Positions 16,272 through 23,212 of a stretch of 36,931 nt of DNA are shown here, one piece after another. The position numbers were made by a program, and so were the translations under genes. Source of the DNA: a virus; IMG/VR virus record IMGVR_UViG_3300046368_000671, positions 1 through 36,931 of that record; one strand, written 5' to 3'. Numbering within the stretch: position 1 is the first letter of the stretch; every line of letters begins with the position of its first letter. The notes below the pieces were generated by a model. The model was not told where the DNA came from, ran no database searches, and saw only the letters and a list, made by a program, of their open reading frames with translations.

Positions 16272-16302
16272 TAAAGATACGAAAATTATTTTAATTAAAC
16301 AA
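16272..16302 (-). promoter_or_regulatory. Bacteroidetes-type promoter of the nucleotidyltransferase unit
   Basis: Minus strand: TTG (16302-16300), 20-nt spacer ending TTTTCG, then TATCTTTA (16279-16272). It lies in the 55-nt gap between two genes and ends 22 nt upstream of the ATG at 16249. Confidence 0.75.
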
Positions 16303-16304
16303 GT

Positions 16305-16802
16305 CTATATTAGTTTTTTTTCCAAATCATCCTTTACTTTAAAAGAATAGTGTAAAAATAAATTATACATCCACTCTGATTTTAAAGTAGGTCTTTCATG
16401 TTTTATACGATTTCCATATAAAATTATACCAGCATCTCCATTTTCTAAATTTAAAATAGTTTTGGGTTCTGTATGTACGATAAGTGGATTTATAATATCA
16501 TCAGATTTATCAACTTGAATACTTACAGTAACATCTAATTTTTCTCTATCTGTGTGTGGTTTTAGTGTATTACCTTTTACATATTTTCTCATGTATGTAT
16601 TTACTGGTATTAATTCTCTACCAATCTTTTCTTCAAAAATACTTTTTAAAGACTTTAAGTAATCAACAGTTGATTCTAAGTTCCACATATTTTTAATTCC
16701 ATAATCATTTATTCCAGCTAATTCCATATTACCTGGTTTGGATTCAAAATCTTTTTTTATAATTTTTAATTCTTTTGGATTTAATATATTTTTAATAACC
16801 AT
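16305..16802 (-). CDS. 2OG-Fe(II) oxygenase (prolyl-4-hydroxylase-like)
   Basis: 165 residues. The core reads YMRKYVKGNTLKPHTDREKL, with the iron-binding H83-x-D85, and ends with GNRIKHERPTLKSEWMYNLF, where H135 is the third ligand and the following basic residue (R137 or K141) a candidate 2-oxoglutarate contact. Members hydroxylate proteins, nucleic-acid bases or small molecules using Fe(II), oxygen and 2-oxoglutarate. It is a paralogue of the enzyme at 34463-34939: both have RKYxKGN-x4-H-x-D and HERPxxKSxxxY. It is the last gene of the thyA-metK unit, 1 nt after the sulfotransferase-like gene. The substrate is unknown. Confidence 0.85.
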   Translation of the reverse strand: MVIKNILNPKELKIIKKDFESKPGNMELAGINDYGIKNMWNLESTVDYLKSLKSIFEEKIGRELIPVNTYMRKYVKGNTLKPHTDREKLDVTVSIQVDKSDDIINPLIVHTEPKTILNLENGDAGIILYGNRIKHERPTLKSEWMYNLFLHYSFKVKDDLEKKLI

Positions 16803-16803
16803 A

Positions 16804-17382
16804 TTACAACAATTTTTTTTCTATAATTGGTTGCCTCAATTTATATTTTGGTTTGAAATATTCTAAATCAAGTTTTATATTTTTATTTGTTAATGATTTC
16901 TTTTTATAAATATCTTCATAAAAATCGATAGGTAACTTTAAATCTTTACTAATCATTTTAAATAATTCGGTAAATGAATTAATATAAGATTTCCATTGTT
17001 TATATTTTGTATCAGTTTTGTCTATCTCCTCATCTCTCCATTTAACTGAAACATTACCTTTATTATATCTTTCTAATACATAATAAGATTCGAGTTGTTC
17101 TTTTTTATTTTTTCTATCTAATAAAATAATTGTTTTAAACTCTTTTGCTTTGTTTAAAATATCTTTATATATTTCTGTATCTAAAATTTTATCATAATTA
17201 GATTCCCATAATGGTACATACTTTAACACATCTTTGTTTGAATCAAAATAAGGATAGTTTCTAATCAAATCGTGCTCCATACAAGTTTTTTTATTATAGT
17301 AAGAACCTAAACTTTTCATTAGATTAGTACCACCAACTCGTGGAGCAGCAATTATCAAAATACCACCATCCTTTATTTCCAT
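16804..17382 (-). CDS. Sulfotransferase-like P-loop protein
   Basis: 192 residues. The N-terminus ILIIAAPRVGGTNLMKSLGS (about 8-27) matches the 5'-phosphosulfate-binding loop of sulfotransferases ('PRSGTTLL'). The central FKTIILLDRKNKKEQLESYY matches the 3'-phosphate-binding strand ('xxxRNxxxQxxSxY') of Stf0/sulfotransferase-family proteins. The C-terminal half is Lys-rich and less conserved. By family it would transfer sulfate from PAPS to a sugar or other hydroxyl, but divergent phage members have unproven activity. The ATG lies inside the last codons of metK (10 nt overlap). Together with the glycosyltransferases and the carbamoyltransferase it adds to the small-group-transfer set. Confidence 0.75.
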   Translation of the reverse strand: MEIKDGGILIIAAPRVGGTNLMKSLGSYYNKKTCMEHDLIRNYPYFDSNKDVLKYVPLWESNYDKILDTEIYKDILNKAKEFKTIILLDRKNKKEQLESYYVLERYNKGNVSVKWRDEEIDKTDTKYKQWKSYINSFTELFKMISKDLKLPIDFYEDIYKKKSLTNKNIKLDLEYFKPKYKLRQPIIEKKLL

Positions 17383-18332
17383 GTGAATCCCGCTCCCATG
17401 TGTCCAAATGATGCAGATAATCCAAATATAGGTTTTCTTAGTTCTAAGAAATCTATAATTCCTTTTGGTGATAAATCATATCCTTTGATAAATTCGTGTT
17501 CTCCATCAACTATAGCAGTTGATTGAAGAGGTTGGTCATATCCAATTGCATAAGCAAGTTGAACCGTTACTTCTTGTACCTCTGGTCTTTCTTCTAAGAT
17601 ATCTACTGCGATTCTTCTTGCCATGTAAGCTGCACTTCTATCAACCTTAGTACAATCTTTACCACTAAATGCCCCACCACCAAGTGGAACTCTTGGGCCA
17701 TAATTATCAACTGCTAGTTTTCTACCAGTTAACCCAGCATCGGCAGTGAACCCACCAATGTTCCAATCACCTGCAGGATTACAATGTAATGATTCAATAT
17801 GGTATTGTGGATATCTACTAAAGAATCCTCCAACTAAACCTTTTAACATTTCAGTTGGTGCATTTTGGAATGAACATACAACTCTTAGTGAGTTACCATT
17901 CATCGTAACTTGAGTTTTACCATCGTATGGATATTTATCAAATACGAATTTATTTAATTCTCTTGATAGATAATATTCTTGTGGTAAGTATTGTTCATTA
18001 TCTCTACAAGCATAACCAATCATAATTCCTTGGTCACCTGCTCCACCAGTATCAACTCCTTGAGCAATCTCTGGTGATTGTTTTGTAAGATGAACTATTA
18101 CATCTTCTACACCTGATATGTTGTGTACGATTGATTTAATATCATCTTCTGTTACTTCTGTGTTTGAAGTTACTTCACCAGTAACAAATACTTTCCCATT
18201 ACCACCACAAGTTTCAATTGCACATCGTGAGTTTGGGTCTCCTTGTAAGTAAAAATCTAAAATTGTGTCTGATATTCTATCACACATTTTATCTGGATGT
18301 TTCGGTGAAACACATTCTGCTGTTCTAATCAT
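17373..18332 (-). CDS. metK: S-adenosylmethionine synthetase, compact
   Basis: 319 residues against 380-400 in bacteria. All core motifs remain: SPKHPDKMCDRISD (9-22; H12 and D14 in the ATP/phosphate site), GGAGDQGIMIGYA (about 96-108), NPAGDWNIGG, GLTGRKLAVDNYG, the P-loop-like GGGAFSGKDCTKVDRSAAYM (about 218-237), and an intact C-terminus SASFGHMGAGFTWK, where bacterial enzymes end AYGHFGRE..PWE. The shortening is therefore internal, not a truncation. It makes SAM from ATP and methionine. Likely consumers in the window are the methyltransferase (20184-20882) and the radical SAM enzyme (33441-34466). The ATG overlaps the PspC-like gene's stop by 8 nt. Confidence 0.93.
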   Translation of the reverse strand: MIRTAECVSPKHPDKMCDRISDTILDFYLQGDPNSRCAIETCGGNGKVFVTGEVTSNTEVTEDDIKSIVHNISGVEDVIVHLTKQSPEIAQGVDTGGAGDQGIMIGYACRDNEQYLPQEYYLSRELNKFVFDKYPYDGKTQVTMNGNSLRVVCSFQNAPTEMLKGLVGGFFSRYPQYHIESLHCNPAGDWNIGGFTADAGLTGRKLAVDNYGPRVPLGGGAFSGKDCTKVDRSAAYMARRIAVDILEERPEVQEVTVQLAYAIGYDQPLQSTAIVDGEHEFIKGYDLSPKGIIDFLELRKPIFGLSASFGHMGAGFTWK

Positions 18333-18513
18333 AATTTAGTGATTTTGTAATTAATGTTGTTATAATGTATAATAGAAGTATCGGTACAGGACAAAAGAAT
18401 AATATAATGAATACCAATCTCCATAACAATGGGTCTGTATCAAAATATTCTCCTAATCCACCACATATACCAGATAAGATTCTATTTGATTTACTTCTAT
18501 AAAATTTTTTCAT
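18325..18513 (-). CDS. PspC-domain membrane protein
   Basis: 62 residues. KKFYRSKSNRILSGICGGLGEYFDTDPLLWRLVFIIL is the PspC signature: a basic start, then GICGGLGEYF, D.D...RL, then a membrane span. The second half is a hydrophobic span interrupted by a Pro pair (FFCPVPILLLYIITTLI). Cellular PspC proteins sense or buffer inner-membrane stress and are widespread in Bacteroidetes. A phage copy could protect the membrane during infection or interfere with the host stress response; this is inference. It starts by an ATGA overlap with a 36-residue micro-gene and overlaps metK by 8 nt, so it is embedded in a coupled operon rather than recently inserted. Confidence 0.9.
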   Translation of the reverse strand: MKKFYRSKSNRILSGICGGLGEYFDTDPLLWRLVFIILFFCPVPILLLYIITTLITKSLNYD

Positions 18514-18620
18514 TTATTTAATTTTTGTTGTAGTTTTTGGATTTGTTCTTTAACCTTTTGAGTTTGTGGTTTTATAAGTTTCAATTCCAAAATTTTTTCT
18601 ATGATTTTTTTGTTATCCAT
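18510..18620 (-). CDS. 36-residue basic helical micro-protein
   Basis: Starts with ATG at 18620, inside the last codons of the preceding 56-residue gene (ATGGATAA), and ends TGA at 18510, overlapping the PspC-like ATG (ATGA). Translation: MDNKKIIEKILELKLIKPQT, then QKVKEQIQKLQQKLNK. It is a Lys/Gln/Leu-rich helix with heptad spacing in the second half. Perfect stop/start nesting on both sides is the main evidence that it is translated. Function unknown; it could pair with the coiled-coil protein upstream. Confidence 0.6.
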   Translation of the reverse strand: MDNKKIIEKILELKLIKPQTQKVKEQIQKLQQKLNK

Positions 18621-18783
18621 TTTTAACTTGATTTTTTAAATCTTTATACTTTTTGTTCCACTTTGAAATTTCATCTTTATAACCTTGTTTTATCAACTCT
18701 TGTTTTTCTAATTGTAGTTTAAGGTCTTTATTTTCTTTTTCTAAGTTTTCTATCTTAAGTTCGTATAATCTTGTATGTTCCAT
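18613..18783 (-). CDS. 56-residue coiled-coil protein
   Basis: ATG at 18783 directly follows the thyA stop (18785). Translation MEHTRLYELKIENLEKENKD, then LKLQLEKQELIKQGYKDEIS, ending KYKDLKNQVKNG. It is almost entirely a charged coiled coil with clear Leu/Ile heptads. It fills a gap between thyA and the micro-gene that would otherwise be empty. Coding status is supported by the adjacent stop/start junctions and the regular heptad pattern. Function unknown. Confidence 0.65.
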   Translation of the reverse strand: MEHTRLYELKIENLEKENKDLKLQLEKQELIKQGYKDEISKWNKKYKDLKNQVKNG

Positions 18784-18784
18784 A

Positions 18785-19672
18785 TTAATTACTTAAAGGT
18801 GCTTTAATTGCTGGTTGTGATTGATATCCGATAACTTCGTAATCAAACTCACCATGTAAAATATCTACATTTGATACATCCACATATGGTAACTGAAAAG
18901 ATTTTCTATTTCTTTGTTCTTCAGCCTGTTCTAAATGATTTAAATATAAATGAGTATCTCCTAAGTTTCCTATTAACTCACCTGGTTCTAAATTTGTTTC
19001 GTTACATAGTAAAAGTAATAACATTCCATAAGATGCAATATTAAATGGTAATCCTAAGAATGTATCAACACTTCTCTGATTCCATAGTAGTGATAATCTA
19101 CCATCTTGAACATAACATTGAAATCCATAGTGGCAAGGTGGAAGAACTACGAGAGGTAGTTCACTTACGTTCCAAGCCGATACCATTAATCTTCTACTAT
19201 CAGGATTCTCTTTTATATTTTTAATTAGTTCTTTGATTTGGTCTACACCACCTTTGTTTATCTCACCTGCAACTGGTGCCCACTTTCTCCATTGTTTACC
19301 ATATATTGGTCCAAGTTCTCCATAGTTTCTTGCGAACTTCCAATCTGATTTTATTTTTTGTATAAACTCTTTTTGAGTAAGGTCATCTTTATGTGAATAT
19401 GCTTTATAAGCATCACCATCCCAAATATGACAATTGTTATCAACTAAGTATTTGATGTTAGTATCTCCTTTTAGAAACCATTTAAGTTCTGTCATGATTG
19501 ATTTGATTGCCATCTTCTTTGTTGTAAGAAGTGGAAACCCTTCACTCATCTTATGTCTTATTTGTTTACCGAAAACAGATTTGGTTCCTGTTCCAGTTCT
19601 ATCGGTTTTTTCTTCACCATCTAATATAATATCTTGAAGTAAATGCTGGTACTGTAAATCTAAGTTATTCAT
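18785..19672 (-). CDS. thyA: Thymidylate synthase
   Basis: 295 residues, the standard ThyA fold. KTDRTGTGTKSVFGKQIRHK at the N-terminus (folate/dUMP Arg loop), PLLTTKKMAIKSIMTELKWF, the active-site segment LPPCHYGFQCYV (catalytic Cys at about 193), and RSVDTFLGLPFNIASYGMLL, followed by GDTHLYLNHLEQ. It makes dTMP from dUMP with methylene-THF for phage DNA synthesis. The start has no leader: the -7 box ends 5 nt before the ATG, and no later Met precedes the conserved DRTGTGT region, so the mRNA is probably leaderless. It is the first gene of a unit leading to pspC-like, metK and the sulfotransferase-like gene. Confidence 0.97.
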   Translation of the reverse strand: MNNLDLQYQHLLQDIILDGEEKTDRTGTGTKSVFGKQIRHKMSEGFPLLTTKKMAIKSIMTELKWFLKGDTNIKYLVDNNCHIWDGDAYKAYSHKDDLTQKEFIQKIKSDWKFARNYGELGPIYGKQWRKWAPVAGEINKGGVDQIKELIKNIKENPDSRRLMVSAWNVSELPLVVLPPCHYGFQCYVQDGRLSLLWNQRSVDTFLGLPFNIASYGMLLLLLCNETNLEPGELIGNLGDTHLYLNHLEQAEEQRNRKSFQLPYVDVSNVDILHGEFDYEVIGYQSQPAIKAPLSN

Positions 19673-19677
19673 AAATG

Positions 19678-19709
19678 TAAATATACGAAATTATTTTTAA
19701 TTATCCAAA
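19678..19709 (-). promoter_or_regulatory. thyA: Bacteroidetes-type promoter abutting thyA
   Basis: Minus strand: TTTGG (19709-19705), 20-nt TTG-to-box spacing ending TTTCG, then TATATTTA (19685-19678). Only CATTT separates the box from the thyA ATG, so transcription should begin at or next to the start codon. Confidence 0.85.
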
Positions 19710-19710
19710 T

Positions 19711-20187
19711 TTAAATTAAACTATTTTTTAATTCTATTTCAATATTTTTGTTTTTGTTAATCAAATAGTAATATTCTCCATTTGATTTTTTTGTTTTTAT
19801 TTTTTTATTTAATGTTGATGTATCAAACTTACATCCTTCATCATAACCAAATCTTATAACTGATTTATCTTTTGAAAAGTTTGGTACATTAGATGGCCAT
19901 GGGTCTTGATAAAATACTTTATGTTTTACTTTCACTCCTTTCAATAAAAGTATTTGTTGTTCTTGTGTTGGATATGAATCAGAATGAGGTTCTTCTTCAG
20001 TTCTAAAAACCATTACTATATCTGTAAACTCATCGTTAATATAGTTTATAATACTACTTACAACAGAATTTGATATTTCTGAATTAATATGTAAACTCAT
20101 CATACCCTCATCTACAATTACTTTACAAACAATATATAAATTATCTTGTAATTTTATTTTATCTACTACGTCTTTAAGTTCTTTCAT
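19711..20187 (-). CDS. Hypothetical protein at the end of the glycan cassette
   Basis: 158 residues. The N-terminal half is predicted alternating helix/strand (LYIVCKVIVDEGMMSLHINS, then SSIINYINDEFTDIVMVFR). The second half contains DPWPSNVPNFSKDKSVIRFG and a Lys/Asn-rich C-terminus. No signature identifies the family; the pattern FYQDPWPSNVP is unusual and could mark a binding loop. It starts by an ATGA overlap with the methyltransferase gene, so it is translationally coupled to it and may act with it. It is the last gene before the thyA promoter. Confidence 0.7.
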   Translation of the reverse strand: MKELKDVVDKIKLQDNLYIVCKVIVDEGMMSLHINSEISNSVVSSIINYINDEFTDIVMVFRTEEEPHSDSYPTQEQQILLLKGVKVKHKVFYQDPWPSNVPNFSKDKSVIRFGYDEGCKFDTSTLNKKIKTKKSNGEYYYLINKNKNIEIELKNSLI

Positions 20188-20882
20188 TTTAATGGTTTAG
20201 ATGCTTCAATAAAAATAGATTCTAAATTCCTTTGTTTTATTTTTTCAGAAGGTAATACATTTTCAATATTTTCTAAATCATATAAATTTCCTTCTGAGTG
20301 TTTACATTTTTTAACATTAGTAAATCCAACTTCTTCTAATTCAAGTTTGAGTGATTCAAAATCCCACATCCACTTATGGCCCCAATTATAAATCATTGAG
20401 TTAAATATTTGTATATTAGTTTTTAAATAATCCCTTTCCTTATACAAATAGTTTTCCCAATAATCTTCATCTAAAGATTTTTTATATTCACTAAAAAACT
20501 TTTTATCTTTATTTTTATAAATCTTTTCTATCCAAATAGATACATCAGGACACACAATTCTAATTGTATTATTGGGAGATAAAATTCTAAATGATTCTTT
20601 TAAAAACTTTCTACCTTCTTCGTATGATAAATGTTCTATAAAATGAGATGAATATAAATTTTTTACAGATTCGTTTTCAAATGGTAACCCATCATTTACA
20701 TTATGATTAATTACAAATCCACCAAGATTATGTTTATAAATTTTAATATCATTTTGTACATCAACCTCAACCAATCCATTGTAATTACCTCCCCATATTG
20801 TAATCCCAAGCCAATTTGGAATCATTTCAAAATGAGAACATCCTATGTTTATATTTTCGTATCCTTTAATAATCCCAGGCAT
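20184..20882 (-). CDS. SAM-dependent methyltransferase (type 11-like)
   Basis: 232 residues. NINIGCSHFEMIPNWLGITI stands where the SAM-binding 'vDiG' loop is expected. DGLPFENESVKNLYSSHFIE, then HLSYEEGRKFLKESFRILSP and GNTIRIVCPD-like text (NNTIRIVCPDVSIWIEK), is the classical methyltransf_11 pattern 'lPf.d.sfD.v.s...lEHl......l.e..RvLkpgG.l.i..Pd'. In phages and polysaccharide clusters these often methylate sugars. It sits between the GT25-type gene (17 nt overlap) and the hypothetical gene (ATGA). SAM may come from the phage MetK. The acceptor cannot be determined from sequence. Confidence 0.85.
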   Translation of the reverse strand: MPGIIKGYENINIGCSHFEMIPNWLGITIWGGNYNGLVEVDVQNDIKIYKHNLGGFVINHNVNDGLPFENESVKNLYSSHFIEHLSYEEGRKFLKESFRILSPNNTIRIVCPDVSIWIEKIYKNKDKKFFSEYKKSLDEDYWENYLYKERDYLKTNIQIFNSMIYNWGHKWMWDFESLKLELEEVGFTNVKKCKHSEGNLYDLENIENVLPSEKIKQRNLESIFIEASKPLK

Positions 20883-21588
20883 TTAATTTTTGTTTTGTAA
20901 ATTTTGGAGGATTTTTTCTTTGTATTAAAGTAAAGTTTCCTCTTTGTATAAATGGGTGTGGTAAAAAATCATGTATATCTAATACGTCTTGATTTAAAGA
21001 TATATCAGCTGGCATTATTCCATTTGATTTAACATCTTCAATTATTTTTTTAGCTCCTTGTGGGGTTATCAAATATGAATGAGCTCCGAATAACCATTGA
21101 GTATTACAATCACACATATCAGGTGCCCAATCTACATCTGAATTATATTCTTCAAAACACTCAGTACAAACTTTTCTTTTCTTAAAGTTGTTATCATCTT
21201 CAATATCCCAATCTCGTTTACCCCAATTTGGTTTTCCTAAATTTAATAAATCTTCATTAAAGTTTTGAATAGAATCAATAGTAAATGATTTAATTAACAT
21301 TGCATCATGTTCAAATATCATTATGTTTTCATTTAGTTCTAAACACTTTTCCCATAATTTAAAATGTGAAATAAATGTTGCAATTTCACTACTGTAATAT
21401 CCTCCACCAAATCTTGTAATATTTTTTATTTTAAAATCATTATCGATAAACTCTTGCCAAACATCATACCTATCACATCCTTCAAATAATATTGGTTCAA
21501 TACCAACAACCTTTAAATCATGTTGTGTTTTCTTTGCCTCATCAACACTTACTTTAGATTTAGGTAGATGTATTATATATCCTTTCAT
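20866..21588 (-). CDS. Glycosyltransferase family 25-like, with Cys-rich insertion
   Basis: 240 residues. YIIHLPKSKVSVDEAKKTQH at the N-terminus and SSEIATFISHFKLWEKCLEL, then NIMIFEHDAMLI (about 89-100), match GT25/LPS beta-galactosyltransferase-type enzymes: 'sh..lw......iifEDDa', with EHDA in place of EDDA. GAHSYLITPQGAKKII follows, as in GT25. Between them lies a CTEC...CDC cluster (C141, C144, C159, C161) that could bind zinc and is not usual in the family. It probably transfers a sugar to a glycan or protein. Overlaps are ATGA with the PhyH-type gene upstream and 17 nt with the methyltransferase downstream. Confidence 0.85.
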   Translation of the reverse strand: MKGYIIHLPKSKVSVDEAKKTQHDLKVVGIEPILFEGCDRYDVWQEFIDNDFKIKNITRFGGGYYSSEIATFISHFKLWEKCLELNENIMIFEHDAMLIKSFTIDSIQNFNEDLLNLGKPNWGKRDWDIEDDNNFKKRKVCTECFEEYNSDVDWAPDMCDCNTQWLFGAHSYLITPQGAKKIIEDVKSNGIMPADISLNQDVLDIHDFLPHPFIQRGNFTLIQRKNPPKFTKQKLNAWDY

Positions 21589-22340
21589 ATAAATCTTTTT
21601 GTAGGGTTAATAAATCTATCACTAAAAAACCATTTCCAAGTATCACATTTATGTTTACTATTTTCATATGGAAGATTACCAATGGGTATAGATGTGTATT
21701 GGGTAGACCAGGCTCTTCTATCTCCATCAGTTAGGTTTGGTACTGAGTAGTGAAGAGTTCTTCCGTTAAACACCACCATATCACCTTTCTTGGGATATAA
21801 CCACTCCCATCCTTTACCAGGTGGAGTATCTTCATAATCCAGCCAAAGATTTTCTTCAGTTACTCTCTCTTCTCTAATATCTTGGAATCTAATTGCACCA
21901 TTCTTATCTGTAAAATCATCAAGTATCCAATAGAAGTTTATGTGATGAAAATCTAAATTAGGTTGTGGTCCATATTCAGTATCAGTATGTAACATAAACT
22001 TATTTGGTTCTTGTTTATATTTGATTACAATTTCATCATTAAAAAAATAGAACTCATCTGATTTGAAGAATTCTTTAGATAAGTTATACATCATATGAGA
22101 TTGATAATACTCTTTAAGTATCGGACTTAAATGAGTTGCCATATCAAATCCCTTCCACCAAATTCCATTACCGAAATCCTTTTCATCTCCATTCGATATG
22201 TTATTTTCATGTCTCCATAAAGCATCCATTCGTACAACTTCGTTTCCTATTATTTCATAATCTGAACTTGGGATTACATTTTTTATATGAGTAAATCCCT
22301 TAGTATAATATTCTTCTATATTTTTATCTAATATACTCAT
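21585..22340 (-). CDS. PhyH-type 2OG-Fe(II) dioxygenase
   Basis: 251 residues. Phytanoyl-CoA dioxygenase-like layout: YYTKGFTHIKNVIPSSDYEI at the N-terminus, FMLHTDTEYGPQP (iron ligands H118 and D120), then a long central strand region, GDMVVFNGRTLHYSVPNLTD (H197 as distal iron ligand) and DRRAWSTQY (R208/R209 for 2-oxoglutarate). Members hydroxylate small molecules, lipids or sugar-linked groups. It is coupled by ATGA overlaps to the GT2-type gene before and the GT25-type gene after, so it probably modifies the same product. It is distinct in sequence from the two shorter 2OG oxygenases in the window. Confidence 0.88.
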   Translation of the reverse strand: MSILDKNIEEYYTKGFTHIKNVIPSSDYEIIGNEVVRMDALWRHENNISNGDEKDFGNGIWWKGFDMATHLSPILKEYYQSHMMYNLSKEFFKSDEFYFFNDEIVIKYKQEPNKFMLHTDTEYGPQPNLDFHHINFYWILDDFTDKNGAIRFQDIREERVTEENLWLDYEDTPPGKGWEWLYPKKGDMVVFNGRTLHYSVPNLTDGDRRAWSTQYTSIPIGNLPYENSKHKCDTWKWFFSDRFINPTKRFI

Positions 22341-23212
22341 GTACTTTTTATAAGTTTATTTATGTATGAATTAGAAGTATCCATATTATATCTGTTATTA
22401 CTTTTTTTGAAGGATAATTTATTTTCAGAAAATCCTCCTTTTAAATGAGTAACAAATGATTTTCCATTTAAAATATATGAATGGTCAATATCCTCTGTTT
22501 CGTAATTTGGATTCTCATAATAAGGCCCTATATGAAATGTTGGTTTTTTTTCTAACAAACACTTTATAGTTGCCCCATGATTAGTATCACCATATCCATA
22601 ATCAACAATATAATCATCAAAGAATTCTTTTTTACAAGCGAAAAAATAAGCATCTGCCATTCCTATTTCTTTTGTTTTTAAGTAACCACCATCATCATGA
22701 GCTATTTCTATATCAATTCCTAAGTTATCAAAAAATTCTTTATTACCTAAATATCCTGTTAGGTTTATTTTTTTTGAATCAATAGTTACATACTCATGAG
22801 TATCCAATAATTCAATTATATCTTCCATCAAATCGTTATGATAAAAAACATCATTGTGTTGTAGGAATATATAATCTCCTTTAGCATGTTCAATACCTAT
22901 GTTGTATGCAGTAGAAACCCACATTGTTAAGTTTTCAAAATCACTAATATTATATTTAATCATTTCTTCCAAAGATATATCTTTTTCTTTTTTGTATTGT
23001 AATCCCTTAACTATTTTTAAGTTAGGCATTTTAATATCAGGAAATGAATTTGTATTATCAACTAATATTATTTCATAAGAATGTTTTGAAAATGTTTTGT
23101 TTATATTTTGTATAGTGAGTATTGTAGTTAATATAATAATATCACTATCTGGTTCTTTCCATTTATATAGATTATCTGTTGTACTTGCAAAGGGTAATAT
23201 AAAACTAACCAT
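22337..23212 (-). CDS. Glycosyltransferase family 2-like protein
   Basis: 291 residues. The GT-A pattern is recognisable: SFILPFASTTDN at the N-terminus, SYEIILVDNTN (about 66-75, the nucleotide-sugar 'VDn.S' segment), TAYNIGIEHAKGDYIFLQHN, then DVFYHNDLMEDIIELLD, where QHNDV replaces the usual DDD, and later YGDTNHGATIKCLLE. Family members add sugars from nucleotide-sugar donors. The metal-binding DxD is altered to HND, as in other phage or viral GT2 proteins, so activity is likely but not proven. It starts within the last codons of the MORN_2 gene (8 nt overlap). Confidence 0.85.
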   Translation of the reverse strand: MVSFILPFASTTDNLYKWKEPDSDIIILTTILTIQNINKTFSKHSYEIILVDNTNSFPDIKMPNLKIVKGLQYKKEKDISLEEMIKYNISDFENLTMWVSTAYNIGIEHAKGDYIFLQHNDVFYHNDLMEDIIELLDTHEYVTIDSKKINLTGYLGNKEFFDNLGIDIEIAHDDGGYLKTKEIGMADAYFFACKKEFFDDYIVDYGYGDTNHGATIKCLLEKKPTFHIGPYYENPNYETEDIDHSYILNGKSFVTHLKGGFSENKLSFKKSNNRYNMDTSNSYINKLIKST

